A DNA stretch of 13,075 bases from JBFMGS01 sp040752635 (GCA_040752635.1 JBFMGS010000054.1:1-13075), one strand, 5' to 3'; numbered from the stretch's first letter, positions 1 to 8,312 are shown. Program-made: numbers and translations. Notes: a model not told the origin generated them from the letters alone.

Positions 1-158
1 GAAGTTACGTGACATGGTTTATAGGTTCAGGACATAGGATGCGTGTGTCCCACGTGCTTCCCGGTTGGCCGGCGAGGTTGGAGCCGCAGGTCTTCGTCCG
101 GGATGCTATTGTCTTGTACTTTTCGTTGTAGTAGAATGGGCGTTGGGGTCAGAGGGGG
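1..158. other. Leader region upstream of the ATPase operon, no gene recognised
   Basis: This stretch lies left of the first ATPase gene. Short open frames cross it on both strands, but none has a good ribosome binding site or a recognisable product. One + frame is open from base 3 to a TAG at 132-134 and could be the tail of a gene beyond the edge, but its translation matches nothing I know. The only supported element is the promoter-like pair listed separately at 109-137. Confidence 0.5.
109..137 (+). promoter_or_regulatory. Putative sigma-A promoter of the V-ATPase operon
   Basis: A -35-like TTGTCT (109-114, 4 of 6 consensus bases) is separated by exactly 17 bases from a -10-like TAGAAT (132-137, 5 of 6). 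Transcription would start near 143-145, giving a short leader just before the purine-rich AGAGGGGGG (151-159) in front of the first gene. Spacing and position fit a housekeeping promoter. The call rests on consensus matching only. Confidence 0.5.
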
Positions 159-494
159 GTGGGGGCTTTGGTTCACGAGGTCCTTAAGCAGTTGGAGGAG
201 GCTGAGGCACGCGCCGACGAGACCGTAAGGGAGGCCCAGGCGCGCGCGAAGGCCATCGTTCAAGATGCCAGAGCTACCGCAAAAACGATCGTAGACAACG
301 CGGTGGCGGAAGCAACCGCGGAGGCCAGGGCAACTGTTGAGGCGCAGGAAGCTCTGGCACGTGCGGCGGCCGCCGAGATCGTCAATAGCAGCGCATCCGA
401 GTGCCAGGCCATGCGGGACAAGGCCCGCGGCAGGATGCAGCAGGCGATCGAGTTTGTGGTAGAGAGGATCGTGACTACAAGTGGCAATTGCTAG
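159..494 (+). CDS. ntpF: V-type ATP synthase subunit G/H (peripheral stalk, NtpF-like)
   Basis: This is a 111-residue, almost wholly helical protein rich in Ala, Glu, Arg and Val. Its long heptad-like stretch (roughly residues 5-100) is typical of the small stator-stalk subunit called G, H or NtpF. In the family it pairs with subunit E as a coiled coil and ties the catalytic head to subunit I, resisting rotation. Sequence similarity in such coiled coils is weak, so the call leans on length, composition and first place in a canonical operon. The GTG start at 159 touches the purine-rich tract AGAGGGGGG. A TTG at 168 (three codons later) would have better spacing to it and is a real alternative. 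The 3' end overlaps the start of ntpI by 14 bases, suggesting translational coupling. Confidence 0.82.
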   Translation: MGALVHEVLKQLEEAEARADETVREAQARAKAIVQDARATAKTIVDNAVAEATAEARATVEAQEALARAAAAEIVNSSASECQAMRDKARGRMQQAIEFVVERIVTTSGNC

Positions 495-2433
495 GATGAA
501 AAAGGTCCTCCTTGTTGCTCCTGTTTCTGACATTAGCGGAGTCGCTAAGGTTCTACAAGACCTGGGAGTTCTCGAAGTCGTGAAGACGGAGGAGTTTCAG
601 ACGGCATCGCGTCCTCAAGAGGTCCCGGAACAGGACGCTCTTGACGAGAAACTCGCGGAACTCAAGTATTGCATAGACTTTTTTGACAGGTTCCAAAAAG
701 TCAAGAAAAGCCTCGTCCAGCAGTTTGCGGGCGGCAAGATCCCCCTTGCCGAAACCAGGTTTCAAGAGTATGGCAGCCTCGACGAAGAGGGGCACAGGAT
801 CTACGAGCAGTGCCGTAAGCTCGACGAGGAGCTTTCGGGGCTCGGCCGGGAGGAGACTCGGCTCCTCGAACTCCTGAGGCAGCTTGAGCCCTGGGAGTGG
901 CTGAACGTCCCTCTCGCTGAGATTTCCCAGGAGCGTACCTTCTCGCTCATTCTGTGCGAGATCCCGTTGAGGGCTTTCAGCGGGTTGCAGGCGGAACTCG
1001 CAGAGAGCTTCAGTGGCGTGTACGTCGAGAGAGGCCCGAGCGGAAAGCGGACTGTGCCTGCGGCCGTCGTGTGCCTCGCTCCTGACAGGCAAGAAGTGCT
1101 TGACGCACTCACAAAGCGCGGCGCGGTTCCGTCGCAACTACCTGCTCTTGCAGGCACGCCGCGCGAGGAGATAAGGGCCGCAAGAGAAGGCCTTTCGCAC
1201 ATTACAAGTAAGAGGGAAGAGGTCGCATCTCAGATAAACCTCCTGCTCGCGGAGCGCGTCAAGATCCTCTCCCTCTACGACAACCTTTCTCTCAAGCGCG
1301 AAAGACATCTCCTGGCTTGCGGCTGTCCGGCGACCCGCAGCGCGTTCGCGATGGAAGGCTGGGTCCGGGAGGACGATCTTCCTGCACTTGAGAGGGTCAT
1401 AAGCTCCAGGTTCAACCTCGTTCATATCGAGTCCCGGGATCCGGTCGATGGTGAAGTTCCGCCTGTGGTACTGGATAACCCGGGCATCGTCTCCCCGTTC
1501 GAGGCCGTGACGGAAATATATAGCCTGCCGCAACGAGGGTCGGTCGATCCTACCTTTGCGCTGGCCCCGTTCTTCTTCATATTCTTCGGGATAGCCCTGG
1601 GTGACGTGGGGTATGGTCTGGGCCTCACCGCCCTGTCCGTGCTCCTCTTGAAGAAAGTCAGAATGGCGGGGCTCGCAAAGAAGCTTTTCGTGCTTATCGC
1701 TATGTGCGGGGTATCGTCCGCCATAGTGGGAGTGCTGACCGGCGGGTGGCTGGGCAATCTTGTCAAGATTCCGCCACTATGGTTTAACCCGATGGAAAAT
1801 CCCATGCTAATGCTGGGCGTGTCGTTCGCTCTCGGGATCATCCACATCTACGTAGGGCTCGGGATAAAGTTCTACTCCAACATCAAGCGGGGAAAGTTCC
1901 TGGATGGACTGTTCGACCAGGGATTCTGGTACGTGTTTCTCACCGGGCTTCTTCTCTTGCTTGGCGGCTCAGGCCTGAAGAGCGGGGGGCTTGTCGCCTC
2001 CGGCAAATGGCTGGCCTTGGGCGGCGCCGCAGGGCTCATCCTGACTCAGGGGCGAGCGCACAAGAACCTCCTCAAGCGGCTCGGGTCGGGCTTTCTCAGC
2101 CTGTACGGGATTACGGGCTACCTCGGGGATGTGTTATCCTATTCGAGACTGCTCGCGCTGGGGCTTGCATCGACGGTTATCGCCATCGTCATCGACGACA
2201 TGGCTGTGAGGATGCTTGGCATACCGCTCGTTGGCTGGATACCGATGATCCTGCTTCTGGCCGTGGGGCACGTGTTCAACCTGGCGATAAACGTTATCGG
2301 TGCCTACGTCCACTCAAGCAGGCTCCAATATGTCGAGTTCTTCAGCAAGTTTTTCGAAGGGGGCGGGAGAAGGTTCCTGCCGTTCAGGAAGAGGACCAGG
2401 TACATCGAAGTCATTGAGGAAGGGGAGGCGTAA
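481..2433 (+). CDS. ntpI: V-type ATP synthase subunit I (membrane stator subunit a, NtpI)
   Basis: This 650-residue protein is the static half of the ion channel, at the usual family length (about 640-660). The soluble N-terminal part (about 1-340) has helical coiled segments and binds the peripheral stalks. The C-terminal part (about 355-625) has several hydrophobic spans, beginning at the LAPFFFIFFGIALGD segment near residue 361. The motif LSYSRLLALGLA carries Arg556, matching the essential Arg facing the rotor-ring carboxylate, and HSSRLQYVEFF carries a second conserved Arg (614). The GTG start at 481 gives MAIARMKKV, which resembles the N-terminus common in this family (MAIVKMKK). An ATG at 496 (MKKVLLV) is possible but would cut that motif. 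The start lies within the end of the preceding gene, and AGAGAGGA at 461-468 can act as ribosome binding site. Confidence 0.95.
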   Translation: MAIARMKKVLLVAPVSDISGVAKVLQDLGVLEVVKTEEFQTASRPQEVPEQDALDEKLAELKYCIDFFDRFQKVKKSLVQQFAGGKIPLAETRFQEYGSLDEEGHRIYEQCRKLDEELSGLGREETRLLELLRQLEPWEWLNVPLAEISQERTFSLILCEIPLRAFSGLQAELAESFSGVYVERGPSGKRTVPAAVVCLAPDRQEVLDALTKRGAVPSQLPALAGTPREEIRAAREGLSHITSKREEVASQINLLLAERVKILSLYDNLSLKRERHLLACGCPATRSAFAMEGWVREDDLPALERVISSRFNLVHIESRDPVDGEVPPVVLDNPGIVSPFEAVTEIYSLPQRGSVDPTFALAPFFFIFFGIALGDVGYGLGLTALSVLLLKKVRMAGLAKKLFVLIAMCGVSSAIVGVLTGGWLGNLVKIPPLWFNPMENPMLMLGVSFALGIIHIYVGLGIKFYSNIKRGKFLDGLFDQGFWYVFLTGLLLLLGGSGLKSGGLVASGKWLALGGAAGLILTQGRAHKNLLKRLGSGFLSLYGITGYLGDVLSYSRLLALGLASTVIAIVIDDMAVRMLGIPLVGWIPMILLLAVGHVFNLAINVIGAYVHSSRLQYVEFFSKFFEGGGRRFLPFRKRTRYIEVIEEGEA

Positions 2434-2439
2434 CACGAA

Positions 2440-2934
2440 ATGGAAATCACTCTCGGAATGGCCCTTGGGTTCTTGGGCATCGCCCTAGCTGTTGCTCTGC
2501 CAGGGGTCGGATCGGCGATCGGCGTTGGGCTTGTGGGCTCAGCCGGGTCTGGGGTTGTGACGGAGGACCCGGATAAGTTCGGTCAGATCTTGCTTTTGCA
2601 GGCTATCCCGGGCACGCAAGGGATATACGGGCTCCTGACCGGATTCGTTCTCATGATGAAAACCGGCGTGTTCAGTGGAAACTTGCTGAAGCTGACTACT
2701 TTCGAGGGGTTGCTCGTTATGATGGCGGCCATGCCCATCGCGATAGTCGGATGGCTCTCCGCGATCCATCAGGGAAAGGTGGCTGCTGCCGGGGTAGGCG
2801 TGATCGCAAAGCGACCCGAAGAGCTTGGCAAGCCCGTGACATTCGCGGCGATGGTAGAGACGTATGCTGTTCTCGCGTTCCTCGCCTCGCTGCTTCTCAT
2901 CCTGTTTGGCCTGCCGATCAAGGGAGTGGCATAA
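2440..2934 (+). CDS. ntpK: V-type ATP synthase subunit K (rotor ring, Na+-type signature)
   Basis: This 164-residue proteolipid has four hydrophobic helices, i.e. two fused c-subunit hairpins, the usual form of bacterial NtpK. Copies form the rotor ring that carries ions past subunit I. The first hairpin has the glycine-rich GVGSAIGVG segment (22-30) and IPGTQGIYG (56-64), with Gln rather than an acidic residue. The second has HQGKVAAAG (110-118) and AAMVETYA (136-143), with the single carboxylate Glu140. By alignment in my head to Enterococcus hirae NtpK, the Na+ ligands Thr64, Gln65, Gln110 and Glu139 correspond to Thr59, Gln60, Gln111 and Glu140 here. Tyr68, which helps hold the Glu, corresponds to Tyr63. 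This predicts Na+ coupling. GGGGAGG at 2422-2428 serves as ribosome binding site, and the gene begins six bases after ntpI. Confidence 0.96.
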   Translation: MEITLGMALGFLGIALAVALPGVGSAIGVGLVGSAGSGVVTEDPDKFGQILLLQAIPGTQGIYGLLTGFVLMMKTGVFSGNLLKLTTFEGLLVMMAAMPIAIVGWLSAIHQGKVAAAGVGVIAKRPEELGKPVTFAAMVETYAVLAFLASLLLILFGLPIKGVA

Positions 2935-3534
2935 ATGTCCGCGCTGGAGAGGATGCAGGAGAGAATCCTGGAGGACGCAAAGGCGAAGGCGGGCGACATT
3001 CTCAGAGCCGCCTCTGCCGGAGCCGAGGAGATCCTGCGCGAGGCAAAGGCCGAGGCCGCGAGGCGACGCGATGAGGAGTTGGCCCGCGGCAGGGAGAGAG
3101 CCGAAGAAAACCACAGGCGCATTTTGACGTTGGCCCAACTGGACGCTCGAAAGCAGGTGCTCGCGACCAAAGCCGGCCTGATCGAAGAGGTGTTCACCGA
3201 GGCAGCAAGACGCCTTGCGTCGCTTGAGCCGGCCGCCTACAAAGCATACCTCAAGAGGATGATGCTTGGCGCGACCGTGAGCGGTGATGAAGAGGTCATC
3301 ATGTCTCCGCGCGACCGGGACACCGTGGGCTCTGAGGTTGTGGCGGAGGTGAACGCTGCTCTGGCGGAGCAGGGAAGGAAAGGCCAGCTCCGGCTCTCCG
3401 ACAACGCGCGCGAGCTTATCGGGGGCTTTGTGCTGAAGTCGGGCAATGTGGACGTGAACTGCACGTTTGACGCAATCCTGGCAAGGGAAAGGGAAGCGAT
3501 GCTGGTGGACGTGGCCAGAGTCCTCTTTGGGTAG
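2935..3534 (+). CDS. ntpE: V-type ATP synthase subunit E (peripheral stalk)
   Basis: This 199-residue protein is the larger peripheral-stalk subunit. Residues 1 to about 95 form a strongly charged Ala/Glu/Arg-rich helix that should pair with the G/H subunit. The C-terminal part (about 100-199) is the globular domain that grips the top of subunit B. It includes the conserved-looking GGFVLKSGNVDVNCTFD block (163-179), which resembles the family's GGF...G.I.VN.TFE pattern. The ATG directly follows the ntpK stop codon (TAAATG), with AGGGAGTG at 2921-2928 as ribosome binding site. Length and position between K and C are standard. Confidence 0.93.
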   Translation: MSALERMQERILEDAKAKAGDILRAASAGAEEILREAKAEAARRRDEELARGRERAEENHRRILTLAQLDARKQVLATKAGLIEEVFTEAARRLASLEPAAYKAYLKRMMLGATVSGDEEVIMSPRDRDTVGSEVVAEVNAALAEQGRKGQLRLSDNARELIGGFVLKSGNVDVNCTFDAILAREREAMLVDVARVLFG

Positions 3535-3558
3535 GAATACGCTCCGGGAGATGATCGA

Positions 3559-4563
3559 ATGCTGGGGCTCGAATCAAAGTACGCATATGCCACGGGGCGC
3601 GTGAGGGTGCTTGAGACAAGGCTCCTCGACCGCGGGCGGCTTGACCGAATGATTGATGCTCCCGACGTGGAAGGGGCGCTGAAGGTGCTTGCCGAGGCAG
3701 GCTATGTCCGCGTCCAGCTATCTGAGAGGACCCACCCGGTTATCGAGGATATCATGGCGGGCGAGGAACAGAAGCTTGTGACGGTCGTTCGAGAGACGAG
3801 TCCGGACGCGCAACTCGTCGAGGTCATCACCGCGAGATGGGACTTTCACAACCTCAAGGTTATGCTCAAGGCGAAGCTGCACCGGATGTCCCCGGAGAGA
3901 GCTATCGCCCGGCACGGCACCGTGAATCCGGCGATAATCGAGCGTGCGATAGAAGGGGACCCAAGGGATCTTGCGCCCCACTTCGCCCTGGCGCTCGAGG
4001 CGGCCAAGGTTGCCCATGCACGTCGTCCTGTGCCTGAGAGCATTGACATTGCCATCGATCGTGAAATGTACCGGTTCTTGCTCGACAGTGCCAAGGCGCT
4101 CCGCATTTCATTCCTTATCAGGTTGATCCGGAGAGAGATCGACCTTCTCAATCTTGCCGCCTTCTTCAGGGGCAGGAGGATGGGAAGGGACAAGGGATTC
4201 GTTTCAGAAGCTCTCGTGCCTGGGGGCGAGGTCGACGCTGCGGGGCTTGCCGCTGCGTACGACCAGCCCTTCGATACACTCCTGCAGAGCCTGGCAGGAA
4301 CCGGATACGAGGCCGTAGCCCGCGAGGCAATAAGCGCAGTGAGCGAGGGGAAGCCGCTGACCGAATTCGAACGGCTCTCGGACGTCGCCATGGTTAGGTT
4401 GATCCGTGAGGCAAGATATGCTCCTCTCGGACCTGAGCCGCTCGTCGGTTACATCTACGCGAGAATGCGCGAACTCGGGCTGGTGAGGTTGATTCTTGTC
4501 GGCAAGACTTCCGGCATGTCCAGGGAAAGCATGAGAGAAAGGCTACGTGATGTCTATGTATAA
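3559..4563 (+). CDS. ntpC: V-type ATP synthase subunit C (central-stalk socket, subunit d homologue)
   Basis: This 334-residue, mainly helical soluble protein fits the family in which subunit C (eukaryotic d) sits on the K ring as a funnel-shaped socket for the D/F shaft. Family-like stretches include the N-terminal YAYATGRVRVLETRLLD, the central FLIRLIRREIDLLNL and the C-terminal GYIYARMRELGLVRLILVG, where subunit C proteins typically end with a helix of this kind. The ATG at 3559 has GGGAG at 3546-3550, eight bases upstream. The gap after ntpE is 24 bases, the longest in the ATPase operon outside the assembly gap. The 3' end overlaps the next gene by 14 bases. Confidence 0.93.
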   Translation: MLGLESKYAYATGRVRVLETRLLDRGRLDRMIDAPDVEGALKVLAEAGYVRVQLSERTHPVIEDIMAGEEQKLVTVVRETSPDAQLVEVITARWDFHNLKVMLKAKLHRMSPERAIARHGTVNPAIIERAIEGDPRDLAPHFALALEAAKVAHARRPVPESIDIAIDREMYRFLLDSAKALRISFLIRLIRREIDLLNLAAFFRGRRMGRDKGFVSEALVPGGEVDAAGLAAAYDQPFDTLLQSLAGTGYEAVAREAISAVSEGKPLTEFERLSDVAMVRLIREARYAPLGPEPLVGYIYARMRELGLVRLILVGKTSGMSRESMRERLRDVYV

Positions 4564-4879
4564 GATCGCAGCCGTCGGCGAGCAAGATGCGGTCTTCGGG
4601 TTTCGGACGCTCGGAGTGGACGTGTTTGCGGTGAAAGACCTGGAGGAGGTGGCCGGTGCCCTGGCCGAGCTCCGGAAGGACAAGTATGCTGTTGTTTTCG
4701 TAACCGAGCAGGTAGCAAAGGCTGCGTCCGATGTCATCGAAGAGTTGGCGGACGCTCCGCTTCCTGCGGTGCTTATCATCCCCGGCATTGGCCCATCTTG
4801 TGGTTTTGCCTCCGGGAGAATGAAGAGAATCGTTGAGAAGGCGGTCGGAGCCGACATCCTGTTTCAAGAGAGAGGGTAG
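4550..4879 (+). CDS. ntpG: V-type ATP synthase subunit F (central stalk; NtpG in Enterococcus naming)
   Basis: This is a protein of about 109 residues with the Rossmann-like fold of subunit F. The N-terminal YKIAAVGEQDAVFGFRTLGVDVF and the later PAVLIIPGIG and VEKAVGADILF segments are typical of the family. F binds the coiled-coil shaft D, rotates with it, and in relatives activates ATP hydrolysis by the A3B3 head. Three in-frame starts lie close together: GTG 4547, ATG 4550 and ATG 4556. I chose ATG 4550 because GAGAAAGG (4535-4542) lies seven bases upstream and the product begins MSMYKI. All three starts overlap the end of ntpC, which implies coupled translation. Only the exact start is uncertain. 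Confidence 0.92.
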   Translation: MSMYKIAAVGEQDAVFGFRTLGVDVFAVKDLEEVAGALAELRKDKYAVVFVTEQVAKAASDVIEELADAPLPAVLIIPGIGPSCGFASGRMKRIVEKAVGADILFQERG

Positions 4880-4887
4880 GATGTTAA

Positions 4888-6660
4888 ATGGATGTAGGAA
4901 GGATCATCAAGGTTTCGGGGCCGCTGGTCGTGGCTGACGGAATGCGCGACGCCAGGATGTACGACGTGGTTCGAGTAAGCGACCGGAAGCTCATCGGCGA
5001 AGTAATCGAGATGCGCGGCGATAAGGCGTCGATCCAGGTTTACGAGGAAACGGCCGGGCTTGGCCCCGGGGAGCCCGTGTACTCGACCGGTGAGGCCCTT
5101 TCGGTGGAACTCGGGCCCGGCCTCATCGAGTCCATCTACGACGGAATTCAAAGGCCTCTTGATAAGATCCGCGCAGCCGTCGGCGACCGTATCCAGCGCG
5201 GCGTCGAGCTCCCGGGCATCGACCGCGAGCGAAAGTGGGGGTTCGAGCCGAGGGTAAAGCCCGGGGACCATGTGGGGCCCGGCGACATACTCGGAGTCGT
5301 TCAGGAGACTACTGTCGTTGAGCACAGGATCATGGTTCCCCGCGATGTTGAAGGCACTGTGGAGGGTATCCGCGCCGGGGAATTCACGATCCTCGACGTG
5401 GTGGCCAGGATCAAGACGGCCTCAGGAGTGAAGGACATCACGATGCTCACGCGATGGCCCGTGCGGCGCGGCCGCCCATACAAGGAGAAGCTCGCACCCT
5501 ACCAGCCACTCGTTACCGGGCAGCGCATAATCGATACCTTCTTCCCTGTTGCGAAGGGCGGGACGGCGTGCGTGCCGGGTCCTTTTGGCAGCGGCAAGAC
5601 CGTGGTGCAGCACCAACTGGCAAGGTGGGCGGACGCTGACATCATCGTGTATGTCGGGTGCGGTGAGCGCGGTAACGAGATGACCGAGGTGCTCATGGAC
5701 TTCCCCGAACTCACCGACCCGCGCACCGGCGAGCCGCTCATGAAGCGCACGGTTCTTGTGGCTAACACCTCCGACATGCCGGTGGCGGCGCGCGAGGCCT
5801 CGGTGTACACCGGCATCACCATAGCCGAATACTTCCGCGACATGGGCTACAACGTCGCGCTCATGGCTGACTCCACCTCGCGGTGGGCCGAGGCCTTGCG
5901 AGAGATCTCCGGGCGTCTTGAGGAGATGCCGGGCGAGGAGGGGTACCCGGCGTACCTTAGCTCAAGGGCCGCAGAGTTCTACGAAAGGGCCGGTCGCGTC
6001 AGGTGCCTGGGGAGCGACGACCGCGAAGGGACCCTGACCGTAGTGGGAGCCGTTTCCCCTCCCGGCGGCGACCTTTCGGAGCCGGTAACCCAGGCTACCC
6101 TCAGGATCGTGAAGGTTTTCTGGGGGCTTGACGACGCTCTCGCTGCCAGGCGCCACTTCCCCGCCATCAACTGGCTTGTGAGTTACTCATTGTACCTCGA
6201 AAGGCTCGAGGAGCACGTCACTGCTAGAGTTGCGTCTGACTTCGGCAAGCTCCGTGCTGAAGCCATGAAGATCCTCCAGGAGGAGGCAGAGCTGGAAGAG
6301 ATAGTAAGACTGGTCGGCGTGGATGCGCTTTCGGTGAGGGACAGGCTGACGCTGGAAACGGCCAAGTCGCTGCGCGAAGACTTCTTGCACCAGAACGCGT
6401 ACCACGAGGTGGACACCTATACTTCTCTTTCGAAGCAGCATCGCATGATGAAGACCATCCTCAAGTTCCACCACGCGGCGCTCGCCGCGGTGGATGCAGG
6501 CGTAAGCCTCGACGCCATTCTCGATCTCCCGGTCCGGGACGCTATCGCAAGGATGAAATACATCCCCGAGAGCGAGATGGCGAGGCTCGACAAGGTGAGC
6601 GACGATATAACGAAGGCGTTTGCCAGCCTGACCCAAGCCGGGGGTGAAGAAGTTGCTTAA
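4888..6660 (+). CDS. ntpA: V-type ATP synthase catalytic subunit A
   Basis: This 590-residue protein is the catalytic subunit of the A3B3 head. An N-terminal beta barrel (about 1-70) is followed by the bulge insertion (about 115-190) that separates A subunits of V/A ATPases from F-type beta. The nucleotide-binding domain shows the Walker A loop GPFGSGKT (231-238), the GERGNE segment (259-264, with the presumed catalytic Glu260) and the Walker B stretch VALMAD (323-328) followed by STSRWAEA. All catalytic residues I can place are present, so the enzyme should be active. The ATG at 4888 has AGAGGGTAGG (4871-4880), seven bases upstream. The gene starts eight bases after subunit F, and its end overlaps the proposed start of ntpB. 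Confidence 0.98.
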   Translation: MDVGRIIKVSGPLVVADGMRDARMYDVVRVSDRKLIGEVIEMRGDKASIQVYEETAGLGPGEPVYSTGEALSVELGPGLIESIYDGIQRPLDKIRAAVGDRIQRGVELPGIDRERKWGFEPRVKPGDHVGPGDILGVVQETTVVEHRIMVPRDVEGTVEGIRAGEFTILDVVARIKTASGVKDITMLTRWPVRRGRPYKEKLAPYQPLVTGQRIIDTFFPVAKGGTACVPGPFGSGKTVVQHQLARWADADIIVYVGCGERGNEMTEVLMDFPELTDPRTGEPLMKRTVLVANTSDMPVAAREASVYTGITIAEYFRDMGYNVALMADSTSRWAEALREISGRLEEMPGEEGYPAYLSSRAAEFYERAGRVRCLGSDDREGTLTVVGAVSPPGGDLSEPVTQATLRIVKVFWGLDDALAARRHFPAINWLVSYSLYLERLEEHVTARVASDFGKLRAEAMKILQEEAELEEIVRLVGVDALSVRDRLTLETAKSLREDFLHQNAYHEVDTYTSLSKQHRMMKTILKFHHAALAAVDAGVSLDAILDLPVRDAIARMKYIPESEMARLDKVSDDITKAFASLTQAGGEEVA

Positions 6661-7938
6661 GGAGTACCTGACCGTTTCCGAAGTGGCGGGCCCGCTCATG
6701 ATGGTGGAGCAGGTCGAGGACGTGAAATACGGCGAGCTTGTGGAGATAGAGATCGCCCGGGGCGAGATAAGGCGGGGCAGGGTGCTCGAGGCATCCGGCA
6801 CCAGGGCTCTGGTGCAACTGTTTGAAGGTTCAACCGGCCTCAATCTTGCCCGCGCCAGGGTGAGGTTCCTCGGTAGGGGTATAGAGCTCGGGGTGTCCCT
6901 CGACATGCTCGGGCGCGTCTTCGACGGGTTCGGGCGTCCGCGCGACGGTGGCCCCCAGATCATTCCCGAGAAGAAGCTGGACATAAACGGCAACCCGGTG
7001 AACCCATACGCTCGCGATTACCCCTCGGAGTTCATTCAGACGGGGGTCTCCGCGATAGACGGCATGAATACCCTGGTGCGGGGGCAGAAGCTCCCTATAT
7101 TCTCAGGTTCCGGCCTCCCGCACGCCACCCTGGCGGCGCAAATAGCGAGACAGGCCCGTGTGCTCGGCACCGAGGAGAAATTCAGCGTGGTATTTGGGGC
7201 CATGGGTATCACCTTCGAAGAGGCGGACTATTTCATCACGGACTTCAGGCACACAGGCGCTATCGAGCGCGCAGTGCTGTTCTTGAACCTTGCGAACGAC
7301 CCTGCCATCGAAAGGATATCCACGCCGAGGATGGCTCTGACCGCCGCTGAGTACCTGGCGTACGAGAAAGACATGCACGTCCTCGTCATTCTAACCGACA
7401 TGACCAACTACTGCGAAGCTTTGCGTGAGGTATCCGCCGCACGCAAGGAGGTGCCCGGGCGTCGCGGGTATCCCGGTTACCTCTATACCGACCTCGCCAC
7501 GATTTACGAACGGGCGGGCAGGATCAAGGGGCGGAAAGGGTCCATCACGCAGATTCCCATCCTCACCATGCCCGAGGACGACAAGACGCACCCAATCGTG
7601 GACCTCACCGGCTACATCACTGAAGGCCAGATATTCCTGTCGCGCGAGCTGCACCGCAAGGGCATCTACCCGCCCATCGACGTGCTGCCGTCGCTGTCCA
7701 GGCTCAAAGACAAGGGGATCGGTAAAGGCAAGACCAGGGAGGACCACGCGGACACCATGAACCAGCTCTACGCGGCATACGCCCGCGGGAAAGAAGCGAA
7801 AGAGCTCGCGGTGATCCTCGGCGAGGCTGCGCTTTCCGATGTAGATAAACAGTTCTCGAAGTTTGCGGACGAGTTCGAGGCGCGGTACGTCAAGCAAGGC
7901 CCCGGGGTGAACAGGACAATAGAACAGACCCTTGCCAT
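6644..7938 (+). CDS. ntpB: V-type ATP synthase subunit B, 3' end lost in assembly gap
   Basis: This is the regulatory, non-catalytic head subunit, with 431 complete codons before the run of Ns. Typical stretches are FIQTGVSAIDGMNTLVRGQKLPIFSGSGLPH (130-160, read as two blocks), ILTDMTNYCEALRE (249-262), PGRRGYPGYLYTDLATIYERAG (271-292, likewise) and LPSLSRL (348-354). The last carries Arg353, corresponding to the arginine finger that reaches the A-subunit active site. Family members are about 460 residues and run roughly 40 residues past the last visible one, so only the C-terminus is missing. It should not be read as fused to the sequence right of the gap. The GTG at 6644 gives MKKLLKEYLTV. 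A TTG at 6653 (MLKEYLTV) matches the Enterococcus N-terminus and is better spaced from GGGGG (6640-6644). Either start overlaps ntpA. Confidence 0.95.
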
Positions 7939-8038
7939 NNNNNNNNNNNNNNNNNNNNNNNNNNNNNNNNNNNNNNNNNNNNNNNNNNNNNNNNNNNNNN
8001 NNNNNNNNNNNNNNNNNNNNNNNNNNNNNNNNNNNNNN
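7939..8038. other. Assembly gap of 100 Ns inside the ntpB-ntpD junction
   Basis: Exactly 100 unknown bases form a scaffold placeholder. The left side encodes subunit B up to about 40 residues before its usual end. The right side begins in the last third of subunit D. Family lengths imply about 120 missing bases of ntpB and about 390 of ntpD plus any spacer, so the true gap is probably near 500 bases, not 100. The flanks belong to neighbouring genes of one operon, which supports the join itself. Confidence 0.97.
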
Positions 8039-8284
8039 GCCGTGGCGGGGCTTGCGAAGGTGCTCCCGAGGATGGCGGAACTTGCAGAGGTAGAAAAATC
8101 CATCGAGCTATTGGCGGATGAGATCGAGAAAACGCGGCGCAGAGTGAACGCGCTCGAATACGTCCTCATACCGAATCTCAAGAACACGGCCAGGTACATC
8201 ACGATGAAGCTTGACGAAATGGAGCGTGGGAACCTCACCCGCCTTATGAAGGTGAAGGACATAGTCCGCGCGAGGGAGGCGTAG
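8039..8284 (+). CDS. ntpD: V-type ATP synthase subunit D, 3' part only
   Basis: These are the last 81 residues of the central-stalk shaft subunit. The tail contains VNALEYVLIPNLKNTARYI and MKLDEMERGNLTRLMKVKD, which are hallmarks of the C-terminal helix of subunit D. Together with its N-terminal helix this forms the coiled coil that turns inside A3B3. Full-length relatives have about 210 residues, so about 130 N-terminal residues lie in the N gap. The visible part is in the same frame as ntpB only because of the placeholder length. The gene ends the ATPase operon and faces dppC across 28 bases. Confidence 0.94.
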   Translation, partial: AVAGLAKVLPRMAELAEVEKSIELLADEIEKTRRRVNALEYVLIPNLKNTARYITMKLDEMERGNLTRLMKVKDIVRAREA

Positions 8285-8312
8285 CTAGGGCTAGGGGCCC
8301 CTCTCCGGACGC
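8285..8312. other. Short convergent junction between ntpD and dppC
   Basis: Only 28 bases separate two facing stop codons. It holds a CTAGGG direct repeat (8285-8296) and a loopless palindrome AGGGGCCCCT (8293-8302). There is no stem-loop followed by a T-run on either strand, so I see no standard intrinsic terminator for either operon. Transcripts from both sides may run into each other or end by Rho or other means. Confidence 0.45.

Noticed and set aside
27..533. A 168-codon - strand frame across the promoter and first ATPase gene
   Set aside because: It is antisense to the G/H subunit and ntpI start. The translation is not protein-like for any family I know.
6187..6993. A 268-codon - strand frame across ntpA/ntpB
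   Set aside because: It mirrors the codon bias of two certain ATPase genes. Its translation has no known motif.
8293..8302. Palindrome AGGGGCCCCT as a bidirectional terminator
   Set aside because: The arms touch with no loop and there is no T-run on either side, so it is unlikely to end transcription by itself.
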